64,000 bases of DNA from an uncultured Bacteroidales bacterium (lineage in GTDB: Bacteria > Bacteroidota > Bacteroidia > Bacteroidales > ML635J-15). The DNA lies in NCBI GenBank assembly GCA_905234755.1, contig CAJOIT010000002.1, forward strand, positions 90,405 to 154,404, read 5' to 3'. The position numbers were made by a program, and so were the translations under genes. The notes under the pieces are model-generated. The model was not told where the DNA came from and searched no databases. It saw nothing but the letters and a program-made list of their open reading frames with translations. Shown here one piece after another: positions 9,137-19,000 of the stretch; position 1 is the first letter of the stretch, and the number at the start of each line of letters is the position of its first letter.

Positions 9137-10630
9137 ATGAAGAAAATATTAGTCATTGCTATATTAAGCTTGATATTTGCGGCTAAATCTTTTGCTGGAC
9201 TTGAAGTTTACTTCATGTACACCAAGTTCAATTCGCCTCAAGGGCAGTACATTGAAACATACATGAGCACAATAGGAAGTTCTACTGTCCTGAAGGAAAT
9301 CGGCAACGGGAAATACATGTCGGAAATAGAAGTCGTAATGATTTTCAAAGCAGGCGATTCAATTGTGAATTTCGAAAAGTATGTCCTGCACGGACCAGAA
9401 ATTGCCGACACAACTGCCCCGAATCCCAATTTCATTGATGTACAGCGTATAAACCTGCCAAACGGCAAATACACCTTCGACATCAGCATACGCGACATCA
9501 ACAGCGACAAGCCGCCATACTGCTTCTCCGACACAATCGTAATGGATTTCAGCAACGAAGTGAAATTCAGCGACATAGAACTTGTAGAAAGTTATACAAA
9601 GGCATCAAGCGAATCGTCAATAACCAAAAGCGGTTACGAACTTGTACCTTATGTTGCAAATTTCTTCCCCGAAAACATGAACTCGCTGAAATTCTACATT
9701 GAGGCATACAACACCAACAAGGCACTAAACGATGAGTTCATGCTCAAATACCACATTGACGATTACCAGTCGGGCAAGGAGATTCCACAATGCAGCCGCT
9801 TCAAGAAAATGAAGCCAGCCGAGGTAGTTCCATTCATTGGAGACCTGAACATCGAAAAGCTTCCTAGCGGCAACTACAACCTTGTGGTAGAAATAGTCAA
9901 TAGAAACAACGAAACTCTAACCAAGAGCGTTTATTTCTTCCAACGACAGAACAAAAGTACATTCAGCAACGAGGAATACGAGGCTCGGGCACGACAGTTC
10001 GACCTCAACAACACCTTTGCCGGAAACTTAAATTCACGCGACTCGCTTGTATATTACCTCAAGTCGATGCGCCCGATAGCCAGCGTTTACGAGCGTCCGT
10101 TCATCGACAACCAGCTTCGTACGGCTGATTTGGCAACATTGCAGAAATATTTTGTTGAATTCTGGGTAAAACGCAATTATGTAAACCCCGAAAATGAATG
10201 GTATCAATACAAATTGCAGGTGGAGAAAGTTGAACGAAACTACGCCACAACTATCCGCCATGGATTCGAAACCGACAGAGGCGTCATTTACCTGCAATAC
10301 GGAGTGCCGAACCACATTTTCCAATCGCCAATAGAACCTGGTGCCTACCCTTACGAGATATGGCAGTACTACCGACTTGGCGAAGACAACAACTGCAAGT
10401 TCGTCTTCTACAACCCAAGCATGGAAGGTCACGAATACGAACTGCTCCATTCGAACAAGCAAGGCGAAATACACACCTTCAACTGGACCCGCTACCTATC
10501 GCGGAGCAAAGCGACATCATACGGAATTTCAGACACATACAATTCTGTTGACAACGCTTCATCGGGATACGGACAGAATACTTTCAACAACGACTGGGAA
10601 CGCCGCGCAATAGAGGAATTTAACAAGTAA
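9137..10630 (+). CDS. GWxTD domain-containing exported protein
   Basis: 497 residues with an N-terminal signal peptide (~1-20, ending SFAG). The N-terminal two thirds look like stacked beta-sandwich material. The C-terminal part carries RHGFETDRGVIYLQYGVP at about residues 375-392. This is the GWxTD signature (here GFETD), followed by a characteristic YPYEIWQYYR. GWxTD proteins are common in Bacteroidota and their function is undefined. The next gene, a pseudokinase-like protein, starts 4 nt after the stop, suggesting translational coupling. A second GWxTD protein lies at 14827-16089. Confidence 0.8.
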   Translation: MKKILVIAILSLIFAAKSFAGLEVYFMYTKFNSPQGQYIETYMSTIGSSTVLKEIGNGKYMSEIEVVMIFKAGDSIVNFEKYVLHGPEIADTTAPNPNFIDVQRINLPNGKYTFDISIRDINSDKPPYCFSDTIVMDFSNEVKFSDIELVESYTKASSESSITKSGYELVPYVANFFPENMNSLKFYIEAYNTNKALNDEFMLKYHIDDYQSGKEIPQCSRFKKMKPAEVVPFIGDLNIEKLPSGNYNLVVEIVNRNNETLTKSVYFFQRQNKSTFSNEEYEARARQFDLNNTFAGNLNSRDSLVYYLKSMRPIASVYERPFIDNQLRTADLATLQKYFVEFWVKRNYVNPENEWYQYKLQVEKVERNYATTIRHGFETDRGVIYLQYGVPNHIFQSPIEPGAYPYEIWQYYRLGEDNNCKFVFYNPSMEGHEYELLHSNKQGEIHTFNWTRYLSRSKATSYGISDTYNSVDNASSGYGQNTFNNDWERRAIEEFNK

Positions 10631-10634
10631 GCCA

Positions 10635-11555
10635 ATGACACCTAAGATATTAGATGGCAGCAAAGCCAAATACATATACTTCCCCGAAGAACAGGACACA
10701 ATAATAAGCCGTTCTGGCTACAGCACCTTATATGTAGGAGCAAATGCCGACACAAAGGAGAAAATCGTCCTGAAAAAAATATCCACAGCAATGTTCGGGA
10801 ACGATGCGCAACGATTCAAATTCTTCGCAACAGTATGCAACGAAGTTAAAAATGACGGTCTTGTAAGCATCGATGACATGGTTTTCGATGGAAGCGACAT
10901 CTACCTCGTATGTGAATTCGTATCGGGACGCACTCTGAAGGAACTGATATACGATCCGAAATTCATGGACTACCGCAACGATATTTTCTTCTTGCGCATA
11001 ATTGCAAACTGCCTCGAAACTTTGTCGTACATACACAAACTAAAACTTTGCCACGGAAACCTAACACCAGAAAATATCATCGTGCAATGGGACGACTGTG
11101 AAGAGTTTGACTTCATGCACCCGACGACAAAGATTTTAAGCATCGAAAGCATAAAGTTGGGATTCAAGAACATGCCTCTCTTACGCAAAGTTTCCGACAC
11201 AAGATACCAAAGTCCCGAACAAATAATCGGATTCGAAGACCTTGTCGGCGACTACAGCGATACATACAGCATGGGACTTATAATGTACGAGGCATTGGCG
11301 AGGGAACCTGTTTTCCCCACCGACAAGCCAATAGTAAAACGGCAACAAGTTTTCGGCAAGGTGGAACAGCACTACCGTCTAAGCGAAGAAGCATACGAAA
11401 TTATCAAGAAAGCAACAATACGACCTCTGCCATTTGTTCCGGGAGCAATAAGCGACGATGCACAGAAACTCATGGTACTCAAAGCATTAAACGACAGGTA
11501 TCAGTCGGTAGAAGTTTTCAAGAAGGAATTGGACGAACTAATAGGAAATTTATAA
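10635..11555 (+). CDS. Protein kinase-fold protein, predicted pseudokinase
   Basis: 306 residues with no signal peptide or membrane helix. Recognisable Hanks-type landmarks: a degenerate Gly loop (SRSGYSTLY, 26-33), VAIK-like Lys (VLKKIS, K47/K48), helix-C Glu (E70), catalytic-loop equivalent CHGNLTPENI (139-148), SPE in place of APE (193-195) and the subdomain IX pattern SDTYSMGLIMYEAL. The catalytic HRD Asp is Asn (N142). The DFG motif is not present; the corresponding segment reads ESIKLGF. The fold is therefore retained while phosphotransfer seems lost. It is coupled to the GWxTD gene by a 4-nt gap. A scaffold or sensor role is inference. Confidence 0.72.
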   Translation: MTPKILDGSKAKYIYFPEEQDTIISRSGYSTLYVGANADTKEKIVLKKISTAMFGNDAQRFKFFATVCNEVKNDGLVSIDDMVFDGSDIYLVCEFVSGRTLKELIYDPKFMDYRNDIFFLRIIANCLETLSYIHKLKLCHGNLTPENIIVQWDDCEEFDFMHPTTKILSIESIKLGFKNMPLLRKVSDTRYQSPEQIIGFEDLVGDYSDTYSMGLIMYEALAREPVFPTDKPIVKRQQVFGKVEQHYRLSEEAYEIIKKATIRPLPFVPGAISDDAQKLMVLKALNDRYQSVEVFKKELDELIGNL

Positions 11556-11621
11556 ATGGATAATGGATAATTGATAATTGATAATGTATAATTGACAATT
11601 AATAATGGATAATTAATAATG
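11556..11621. repeat. GGATAATTGATAAT-type degenerate tandem repeat
   Basis: About nine imperfect copies of words such as GGATAAT, TGATAAT and TGACAAT, directly after the stop of the pseudokinase gene. Same family as 8968-9026 and 33678-33780. Confidence 0.7.
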
Positions 11622-11629
11622 GGGTAAAA

Positions 11630-11726
11630 GAAGAAAAGGCTAAAAGGCAGAAAGCTTATCAGCAAGACAGCGAAACAGCCCGGCAGCAAGACATTTTGGC
11701 TGTTAGCCTGCAAGCCTGTTAGCCCA
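11630..11726. repeat. Reiterated AGGC/TTAGCC short words
   Basis: Intergenic stretch with repeated short words (AAGGCTAAAAGGC, AGCAAGACAGC, GCAGCAAGACA, CTGTTAGCC twice, GCAAGCC). A comparable stretch occurs at 58600-58640 (AGGCTAGCAGGC, AAAGCCTAAC). No coding or RNA structure recognised. Confidence 0.4.
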
Positions 11727-11773
11727 AAACTCAGAAACTTAGAAACTTAATATAAATTAAAAACATCACGATT

Positions 11774-12475
11774 ATGACAGCAGACGAAAAAAACAGAATG
11801 CAGAAGAAATGGGACACTGAAATAAAGTCTCTCGACTCATGGAGCATGTTCAAGGTAATGGGCGAACTTGTAAACGGTTTCGACCACTATGCAAAGTTAG
11901 GTCCATGCGTTGCAATATTCGGTTCGGCAAGAACAAAGGAAAACAACCCATACTACATTAACGCAGAAGAAACTGCATGCCAGTTGGTTAAGAAAGGTTA
12001 TGGTATCATCACCGGTGGCGGTCCCGGCATCATGGAAGCAGGAAACCGCGGTGCTCAGCGTGGCGGTGGAACATCGGCAGGTTGCAACATCGTACTCGAA
12101 TTCGAACAGGCAGCAAACAAGTACATCGACAGCGACAAACTCGTTACTTTCGACTACTTCTTCACCCGTAAGACCATGTTCATGCGTTACGCACAGGGAT
12201 TCATCATTTTCCCGGGCGGATTCGGAACATTTGACGAACTTTTTGAAGCAATCACATTGATACAGACCAAGAAAATCGCCAAGTTCCCGATTATCCTCTA
12301 CGGTTCGAAATACTGGACCGGTCTTTTCGAATGGGTAAAGACATGTGTACTCGAACAGGAGCACAACATATCGGAAAAAGACCTCGAAATCTACAACATC
12401 GTAGATACACCGGAAGAAGCTGTAAAGATTATCGAAGACTTCTACCGCGACTACGAACACAAACCGAATTTCTAA
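11774..12475 (+). CDS. LOG-family protein (TIGR00730 Rossmann-fold nucleotide hydrolase)
   Basis: 233 residues. Contains GSARTKENNPYY near residue 50, the glycine-rich GIITGGGPGIMEAGNRGA, and the family signature PGGFGTFDELFEA (about 152-164). In this family the PGGxGTxxE motif holds nucleoside 5'-monophosphate and catalyses release of the base (the LOG cytokinin-activating activity). Bacterial members are often mislabelled lysine decarboxylases. Cytosolic, monocistronic in appearance, and closed by a strong bidirectional terminator. The physiological substrate is unknown. Confidence 0.9.
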   Translation: MTADEKNRMQKKWDTEIKSLDSWSMFKVMGELVNGFDHYAKLGPCVAIFGSARTKENNPYYINAEETACQLVKKGYGIITGGGPGIMEAGNRGAQRGGGTSAGCNIVLEFEQAANKYIDSDKLVTFDYFFTRKTMFMRYAQGFIIFPGGFGTFDELFEAITLIQTKKIAKFPIILYGSKYWTGLFEWVKTCVLEQEHNISEKDLEIYNIVDTPEEAVKIIEDFYRDYEHKPNF

Positions 12476-12491
12476 TCATCATTGGAAAACA

Positions 12492-12527
12492 AAAAATAAG
12501 CAAGCCGATTGGCTTGCTTATTTTTTT
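12492..12527. terminator. Bidirectional intrinsic terminator
   Basis: A 12-bp stem, AATAAGCAAGCC / GGCTTGCTTATT, with loop GATT, flanked by A-run on the left and T-run on the right. It can end both the LOG gene (plus) and purH (minus). Confidence 0.9.
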
Positions 12528-12545
12528 GCTATTGTCCCAAACATT

Positions 12546-14063
12546 CTAGTGTCTGAAATGCCTAATTCCTGTGAATACCATAGGAATCTTGTTCTCATTG
12601 CAGAATTTTATTGTATCCTCGTCACGGATTGAACCTCCAGGCTGTATTACAGCAGAAATACCCTCCTTGTAAGCGATTTCGATAGAATCTGCAAATGGGA
12701 AGAATGCATCCGAAGCCATCACTGCACCATTTAGGTCAAAACCGAAACCTTTTGCCTTCTCAATTGCCTGTTTCAAAGCATCCACACGCGAGGTCTGACC
12801 TGTACCGCTTGCCAAAAGTTGTGCATTCTTCACAAGCACTATTGCATTCGACTTGGTACTCTTTACCAACTTGTTGGCAAAGAACAAGTCTTGAATCTGC
12901 GCAGATGTCGGCTTTTCATTGGTAACATACTTCAAGTCGTCCATGCCCTCGATGCGAGTATCGCGTTCCTGAACCAAAACGCCGTTTATTGCAGTACGCA
13001 AAACATGCTTCGACACATTATTATGCTTCTGTACAAGAATTATGCGGTTCTTCTTCTGCTCAAGCACCTCAAGCGCCTCTTTTGTAAAGTCTGGTGCAAT
13101 TATCACCTCAAAGAAAATCTTGTTTATCTCCATTGCCACCTCGCGGTCAATAGGACGGTTTGTAACAATGATTCCTCCGTATGCCGACACAGGGTCACAA
13201 GCGAGTGCATCCTTCCATGCCTTGAGCAAAGTGCTACGGGTTGCTACGCCACAGGCATTGTTGTGCTTTAGAATTGCAACAGTTGTATCCTCGAACTCGC
13301 GTATCAAGTTAATGCCCGCATCAATGTCGAGAATATTGTTGTAGCTGACTTCCTTTCCGTGCAACTTGGTGAACATCTCATCGAAATTGCCGAAGAACTT
13401 TGCTTCCTGATGCGGATTCTCGCCATAGCGCAGTGGCATGTATTCGCGCTTGGACAGTTTCAACTGCGACATCGAATCATTGTCGAACCAATTGAAGATT
13501 GCAGAATCGTAATTGGAACTGATGCCAAATGCTTCGCGAGCAAATCTGCGACGAGTTTCCAAGTCGGTGGAGCATCCATTTTCCTCAATTATGTTGCAAA
13601 GTTCCTGATACTGACCTTTGTGCGAAATTATCAGCACATCCTTGTAGTTCTTTGCAGCCGCCCTAATCAGCGAAATGCCACCTATGTCAATCTTCTCGAT
13701 TATGTCGCTCTCCGATGCATTCGACTTAACGGTTTGCTCGAACGGATACAAATCTACAATAACCAAGTCAATCTCAGGTATTTCATACTTCTGCATCTGT
13801 TCCAAATGGCTTTCTTCCTCACGAATGGCAAGAATTCCTCCAAAAATCTTAGGATGCAAAGTCTTTACCCTGCCATCAAGAATTGACGGATAACCAGTAA
13901 CATCCTCGACCTTTGTAACATTAACATCCAATGATGAAATGAAGTCGTAGGTGCCACCTGTAGAATAAATCTTAACACCATGGTTGCTCAAATTCTTGAC
14001 AACCAAATCCAAATCGTGCTTGTCGAACACTGAAATCAACGCAGACTTAATAACTTTTTGCAT
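12546..14063 (-). CDS. purH: Bifunctional AICAR transformylase / IMP cyclohydrolase
   Basis: 505 residues, the usual PurH length. The N-terminal MGS-like IMP cyclohydrolase domain (about 1-145) begins KSALISVFDKHDL and has STGGTYDF; the C-terminal AICAR transformylase domain contains LKHNNACGVATR and SDAFFPFADS. It catalyses the last two steps of de novo IMP synthesis in the cytosol, upstream of guaB, which is also in this window (60148-61626). It is the last gene of a minus-strand run, 30 nt after rlmB, and ends at the shared terminator. Confidence 0.97.
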   Translation of the reverse strand: MQKVIKSALISVFDKHDLDLVVKNLSNHGVKIYSTGGTYDFISSLDVNVTKVEDVTGYPSILDGRVKTLHPKIFGGILAIREEESHLEQMQKYEIPEIDLVIVDLYPFEQTVKSNASESDIIEKIDIGGISLIRAAAKNYKDVLIISHKGQYQELCNIIEENGCSTDLETRRRFAREAFGISSNYDSAIFNWFDNDSMSQLKLSKREYMPLRYGENPHQEAKFFGNFDEMFTKLHGKEVSYNNILDIDAGINLIREFEDTTVAILKHNNACGVATRSTLLKAWKDALACDPVSAYGGIIVTNRPIDREVAMEINKIFFEVIIAPDFTKEALEVLEQKKNRIILVQKHNNVSKHVLRTAINGVLVQERDTRIEGMDDLKYVTNEKPTSAQIQDLFFANKLVKSTKSNAIVLVKNAQLLASGTGQTSRVDALKQAIEKAKGFGFDLNGAVMASDAFFPFADSIEIAYKEGISAVIQPGGSIRDEDTIKFCNENKIPMVFTGIRHFRH

Positions 14064-14093
14064 ATATTTCTTTTTTTAGTCCTATAATTAATT

Positions 14094-14834
14094 TTACTTT
14101 TTATTCATAAATCGTTGGCGTACAACCTCGTACACAACCACTGCGGTAGAAACTGACACATTGAGCGACTCGGTCTTGCCTTGCATCGGAATCTTTACAA
14201 GTTTGTCGGCACGCTTCATCAAGGTCTTGGACACGCCAACATCCTCCGAACCCATTATTATTGCCGTAGGTCCCGAGAAATCCTCATCGTAAACAATATT
14301 ATCAGTTTTTTCCGTTGCCGCATACACGCGGAATCCACTTTGTTGCAGGAACAGCACGGTATCGACAAGATTTTTCTCGCGGCACACTGGAATATTGTAT
14401 AAAGCTCCTGCAGATGTCTTTATCGCGTCCTCGGTAATTCTCGCCGAATTGGTCTCGGGAATGACAATGGCAGTAACGCCAGCACACTCGCAGGTACGCG
14501 CTATCGCACCGAAATTGCGCACATCGGTAATGCCATCAAGCAATACCACCACAGGTGTAACGCCCTCATCGAAAGATTTCAACACCACCTGCTCAAGACT
14601 TTGGTAGGAAACTGGTGAAATATACGCAACCACGCCCTGATGATTCTTATTGGTAATCTTGTCAAGTTTTTCGGCTGGAACATACTGAATATTCAGTTTG
14701 TTACGACGCAATTCAGCCATAAGTTCCACAGCAAGGTCGCCTGTCATATTCTGCCTGACCAGCACCTTGTCAATCTCCTGCCCTGCCCTAATCGCCTCGA
14801 GCACAGGTCTTATTCCAAAAATAAATTCACTCAT
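14094..14834 (-). CDS. rlmB: 23S rRNA (guanosine-2'-O)-methyltransferase, RlmB/TrmH family
   Basis: 246 residues. An N-terminal substrate-binding domain (starting FIFGIRPVLEAI) is followed by a SpoU methyltransferase domain with the motifs NFGAIARTCECAG, IMGSEDVGVS and LNVSVSTAVVVYE, which form the knotted SAM site. RlmB methylates G2251 of 23S rRNA in E. coli. The start codon overlaps the 3' end of the upstream GWxTD lipoprotein gene by 8 nt, so translation is probably coupled. Confidence 0.93.
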   Translation of the reverse strand: MSEFIFGIRPVLEAIRAGQEIDKVLVRQNMTGDLAVELMAELRRNKLNIQYVPAEKLDKITNKNHQGVVAYISPVSYQSLEQVVLKSFDEGVTPVVVLLDGITDVRNFGAIARTCECAGVTAIVIPETNSARITEDAIKTSAGALYNIPVCREKNLVDTVLFLQQSGFRVYAATEKTDNIVYDEDFSGPTAIIMGSEDVGVSKTLMKRADKLVKIPMQGKTESLNVSVSTAVVVYEVVRQRFMNKK

Positions 14835-16089
14835 TGTTCAACTTTGATACTGTAAATATTTTTCCTGACCGCCAAGTCGTCAAGACCTGCGACCATACCG
14901 ACTGATATGTATTGGACCTCAACAGCGAAAAATCGTTGCGGAGCCCCGATGTATTCTCGAATGTAAATAGCAATCCATTTGTGTCGCCATATACCCATTC
15001 CTCGCTTGTAGGCGTTATGTTGACAATGGACGGCGGTCCAAGCATTATGTACAGCATGCCACGGTCCGTTTGCCAGCCTTCAATACTGCTTGGGAAAAAC
15101 ATATTCGCCAATGCCACACGGCTATAGAACACCCGAATCTGCTCCTTGGCATTCTTTTCATTCTTCGACAAACCCAACCAAAATGCATCAACAGATTTCT
15201 TAATGTTCTCTGATGAATCAATCCTAGCAAACTCCTTGTCGGTACAAATAAGCTTCAATGGTTCCAACATATCGACAACCTTTGTTACCGATGGATACGA
15301 CTGGTTGTCGGTTGCCACAATGCCAAACTTTTCGTTTTTTGATGTCGTTCCTAATGCATACAAGCCAGCCCTGTCGATGCGCAAGATATCGCCGAAAGTG
15401 TATCGGAAAATTGAATCCGGCAAATTCGGAGCTTTTACAGGAGAACTCAAATAAGGTGGAAGCGAAACATAGCTTTTCTCGCTGTAAAACTCAATATCTA
15501 CAGACTTGTTACAATCAGCGCCAGCAGTTAAGACCAACGATTTGCCAACCGGTATAACATTGCCAAACAAAACCTCACCAGAATTTGCCGTAGCGACATA
15601 CTTGTCATCATTGAAACCTGGTGTATTTTTCAAGTCGCAAAGCAAGCGTTTGCGAATGTCGTAATTGACATTCACGAAATCGACGACAAGTTTGTACGCC
15701 ACCTTATTTACCAAAGCGACTTTAAAACGACCATACACATAATCGCCCGACGAAACATCGAAGGTATAGCGCATTGATGCAGTATCGGCAAGCTGAAAGT
15801 CGCTTGCGGTGCGCAGATAATATTTGACATAAATGTTTATCTCCTTTTCAAGCGGATTTGCAAGAGCATTTTTTAGTTCCTGCGTCCTTATGCGAAAAAA
15901 CACATCGGCTTCGGAATCAGACGATATGTATGCAGTAACTTGCGGATTAACAACCGAGGAACTTGGCTTGTACATTGCCGAAAAGTCGGACGCAGACGAC
16001 TTTGATACAGTAGTGGAGGAACGCAAATCCCTCTGGAACATCCAGCATCCGCCCATAAACAAAAGCGACAACAACAGCAATATGTACAC
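14827..16089 (-). CDS. GWxTD domain-containing lipoprotein
   Basis: 420 residues using a GTG start at 16089 (GTG TAC ATA), 7 nt after the stop of the preceding giant gene. The signal sequence ends in a lipobox LFMGGC, so the mature protein is probably lipid-anchored. The C-terminal part contains EGWQTDRGMLYIMLGPP, a perfect GWxTD signature, followed by EEWVYG. It has a paralogous domain to the protein at 9137-10630 but lies in a different operon, between a giant exported protein and rlmB. Function unknown. Confidence 0.82.
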   Translation of the reverse strand: MYILLLLSLLFMGGCWMFQRDLRSSTTVSKSSASDFSAMYKPSSSVVNPQVTAYISSDSEADVFFRIRTQELKNALANPLEKEINIYVKYYLRTASDFQLADTASMRYTFDVSSGDYVYGRFKVALVNKVAYKLVVDFVNVNYDIRKRLLCDLKNTPGFNDDKYVATANSGEVLFGNVIPVGKSLVLTAGADCNKSVDIEFYSEKSYVSLPPYLSSPVKAPNLPDSIFRYTFGDILRIDRAGLYALGTTSKNEKFGIVATDNQSYPSVTKVVDMLEPLKLICTDKEFARIDSSENIKKSVDAFWLGLSKNEKNAKEQIRVFYSRVALANMFFPSSIEGWQTDRGMLYIMLGPPSIVNITPTSEEWVYGDTNGLLFTFENTSGLRNDFSLLRSNTYQSVWSQVLTTWRSGKIFTVSKLNNE

Positions 16090-16096
16090 TACTCTT

Positions 16097-19000
16097 CTAA
16101 TATTCAGTCTCCTTATTTTGGAATTTTCTCTCCATTTCCTTCAAGAAAGCGTTCTTGTCTGTATTGCCTTCGAGTACCACATTATAATTGTCGGTATACT
16201 TCTCTTTCGAATCTGCTATTATTGACCTATACTTATTCACGCCATCACCTTCCTCGGAATATGTCTTGACATATTTTCCATCTGTATTGAAATAGAAGAA
16301 CTTATCATTGTCAACCGTTATAAGCATCTCGAAAATTTCAGACGCCGTACTTCTCGACTTTACTATCCTGATGTATCCATATACATTACGCAATACTCGG
16401 TGCTTGCCTAAACTTACTATACCAATAGGACCACCATAAACCATTCCTTTCTTCTGTGACTTTCGGTCGTATACAAAGTTGACACCCGTAATTATAACCT
16501 TGTTTTCGGTCAGCATCTTCGGAATCTTGTTGTAGTTGCCGAAACTTACGCTTGTCATATACTTGTTGTACTCGGCAGTATCAAGGAACTGCTTCAACGC
16601 CACATTGTAGTCCTCGTCATTTTCGTCAAACACATCCGAACTTGCCGCTGTCAAGACCTTTGCCAAGTGTTCGTAGGCCGCATTAGGCATTGGCATATTG
16701 ATAAACATCGTGGTATTAAACACGGTGGTATCGGTTTCTACATTATAGTTGAATGTACCATACGAATTTAGATTGAACACCTTGGCATCGAAATTCTTGC
16801 TAAAGGCGAAATGTCCTTCTCCATTTATATTGCAGGTGCTGGCATCAAGAGCCATATAGTTGCCAGGAAGATTTGGCTCATATAACTTATCCTTAGATGC
16901 AATCTCGTACTTTCCTGAATCCACATCGTAATGTATGTAACCGTTCACATCGAAAATTGTCTCATCAGCAGAATTAGTACGCTTTGTAATAAATGCTGGA
17001 TATATCTTGTTGTTGCCAAATAAGATTGATGTCCTCAATGGCTTATTGTTTATAGTCTTCAAATCACTGGCAATCGGTATGTATGCATCCTCTGACGCTA
17101 CAAACGACTTAAACTTGAACCACTGGGCAGAATCGCACTGATAAATCATCTTGGCAGCACCATCATATTCCAAAGTATCCTTTCCTGCATACACATTAAT
17201 CCTACCCTGATATCCGAAATAGCGAGTCAGCAAGAAATTGTCGGGATCCGACACATCTCCGTGAGCCCTAGTTTCTCCATCAACGACACCAATATCGGCA
17301 AAATGTATGGTCTGCGGTTCCTTAGTATCGTTTATGTAATCGTAATAAGCATCACCTGTAAAATCACGCCTTCCGTTTATCTTTACTGTCGCATTATAGA
17401 ATTTATACCGTTCATTTGTAACATTTGCTGTAATTTTTGCATTACGCAAAGTATCCATTGCCGCATCCTCCCTAATTATCAAATCATCAGACGGGAATAT
17501 TGTGGCATCGGCGACACGGACTACACCGACCTGCATTGCCTTTATAACATTATTTCGGTAATTATAGACCGCATTGGGGGCATGAAATGTCAGATTGTCC
17601 TGACCTTGCTTAATCGACATGAATTTAGAACTTCCCATAAATGCAGACTCCCATTTCTCCCAATCGGTTTCTACATTTATATTCTTAATTGCGTCAAGTA
17701 CATCCTGCCTTGTTGAAAATGACAGCTCGTCATCGTCCATATTCCAAATTGTTCTATCTGAAATACATGTATACTTGTTCACTGGGAAATTCTGTGGTGC
17801 CAATGTGTCAATTGAAGTAAAGTCGCCTATTTTCTTGACAAAATCAATGTGCGACTTCTGTTTTTGACCATAAAAAGCAATATCATTGACATTATTACGA
17901 TAAATATTAAAATCAGCAGTATCCGCATCAAAATCCTCTTTATTATATACAAAGTCATTCGACTCAAGGAAGGCCTTTTCTATATAAGTTTTTCCTTCTC
18001 CATGCAATCCTTTCGATGTAATAACAAGATTACCATCAAGATGAGCCTTTCCATCATACATAACAAAGTCGCTTGTATCCTTATCCACATGGAACTTATC
18101 ATTATTAACCTCCCAATGCAAAGTATTCTCAACTCCTTCTACCTTCGGGAATTGTACAGGCGACTTTTTAGGTTGCATTTGCATTTTCTTGGAATGTCCA
18201 TCCATGTCATTCGGGAAAAGAGTAACATACGCATCGCTGAAAGTAGTATTCATATATGCAATTGTACCATCGGCACGCAATCCCTTATTACTCAAGTCAA
18301 TATCATTTATAAAGGTTGCCTTTCCATTATATATCGGAAGACCAGATGCTGGTGTCTTATGCTCGAAACCCAACGACCAGTCGCTCTTGCGCACCACAAG
18401 CGTCTCGTTTAGGTCGGGTAAAATACCACCGCTAACTAACACACCTGCAAAATGTATATTTTCCTTACTGTAGCCTTTTATACTGTCAAGGACAAACGGA
18501 TCAACCTTGAAGTAGAAATTTTTCCTATCGTATATTCCACTGTAAATATCTTTCCTATCGTAGTACACATACGAATCCTTTGTTGAAACCAACCTGGGAT
18601 ACTCGTCGTAGTCGGCAAATCCCGACTTATTCTGCGGATAATCAATATAGAATTCGCCAGAAAGACCTTCAATCATATTGCGGACAATGGCTGGTTTAGG
18701 CTGTCCGTTTGCATCTAGGAAATTCATATCAGGCGTTGTCGTAGCGACCATTTTCATTGAGTCGCAATTAGAAACATCAATCTTAAATAGTCCATAATTA
18801 AAAAGGAATCCCTTGCCATACATATAGAACTGACCGGCCTGAAGCAAACCGTCGAACATAAAGTTCCTGTTCTTCTGTATTACCAAGTTTCCATTCTTCG
18901 GATACACAGTAACATTCTGTGAATCAGAAAGATGCACACTAGGAACTCCCGACATCTTTAATTCGAAATTAGATAGGCTTAATTTTGCATTTGACACCGT

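Noticed and set aside
17849-18412. Plus-strand open frame of 187 codons
   Set aside because: Antisense to the 1549-residue gene; low-complexity Ile/Lys-rich translation without motif.
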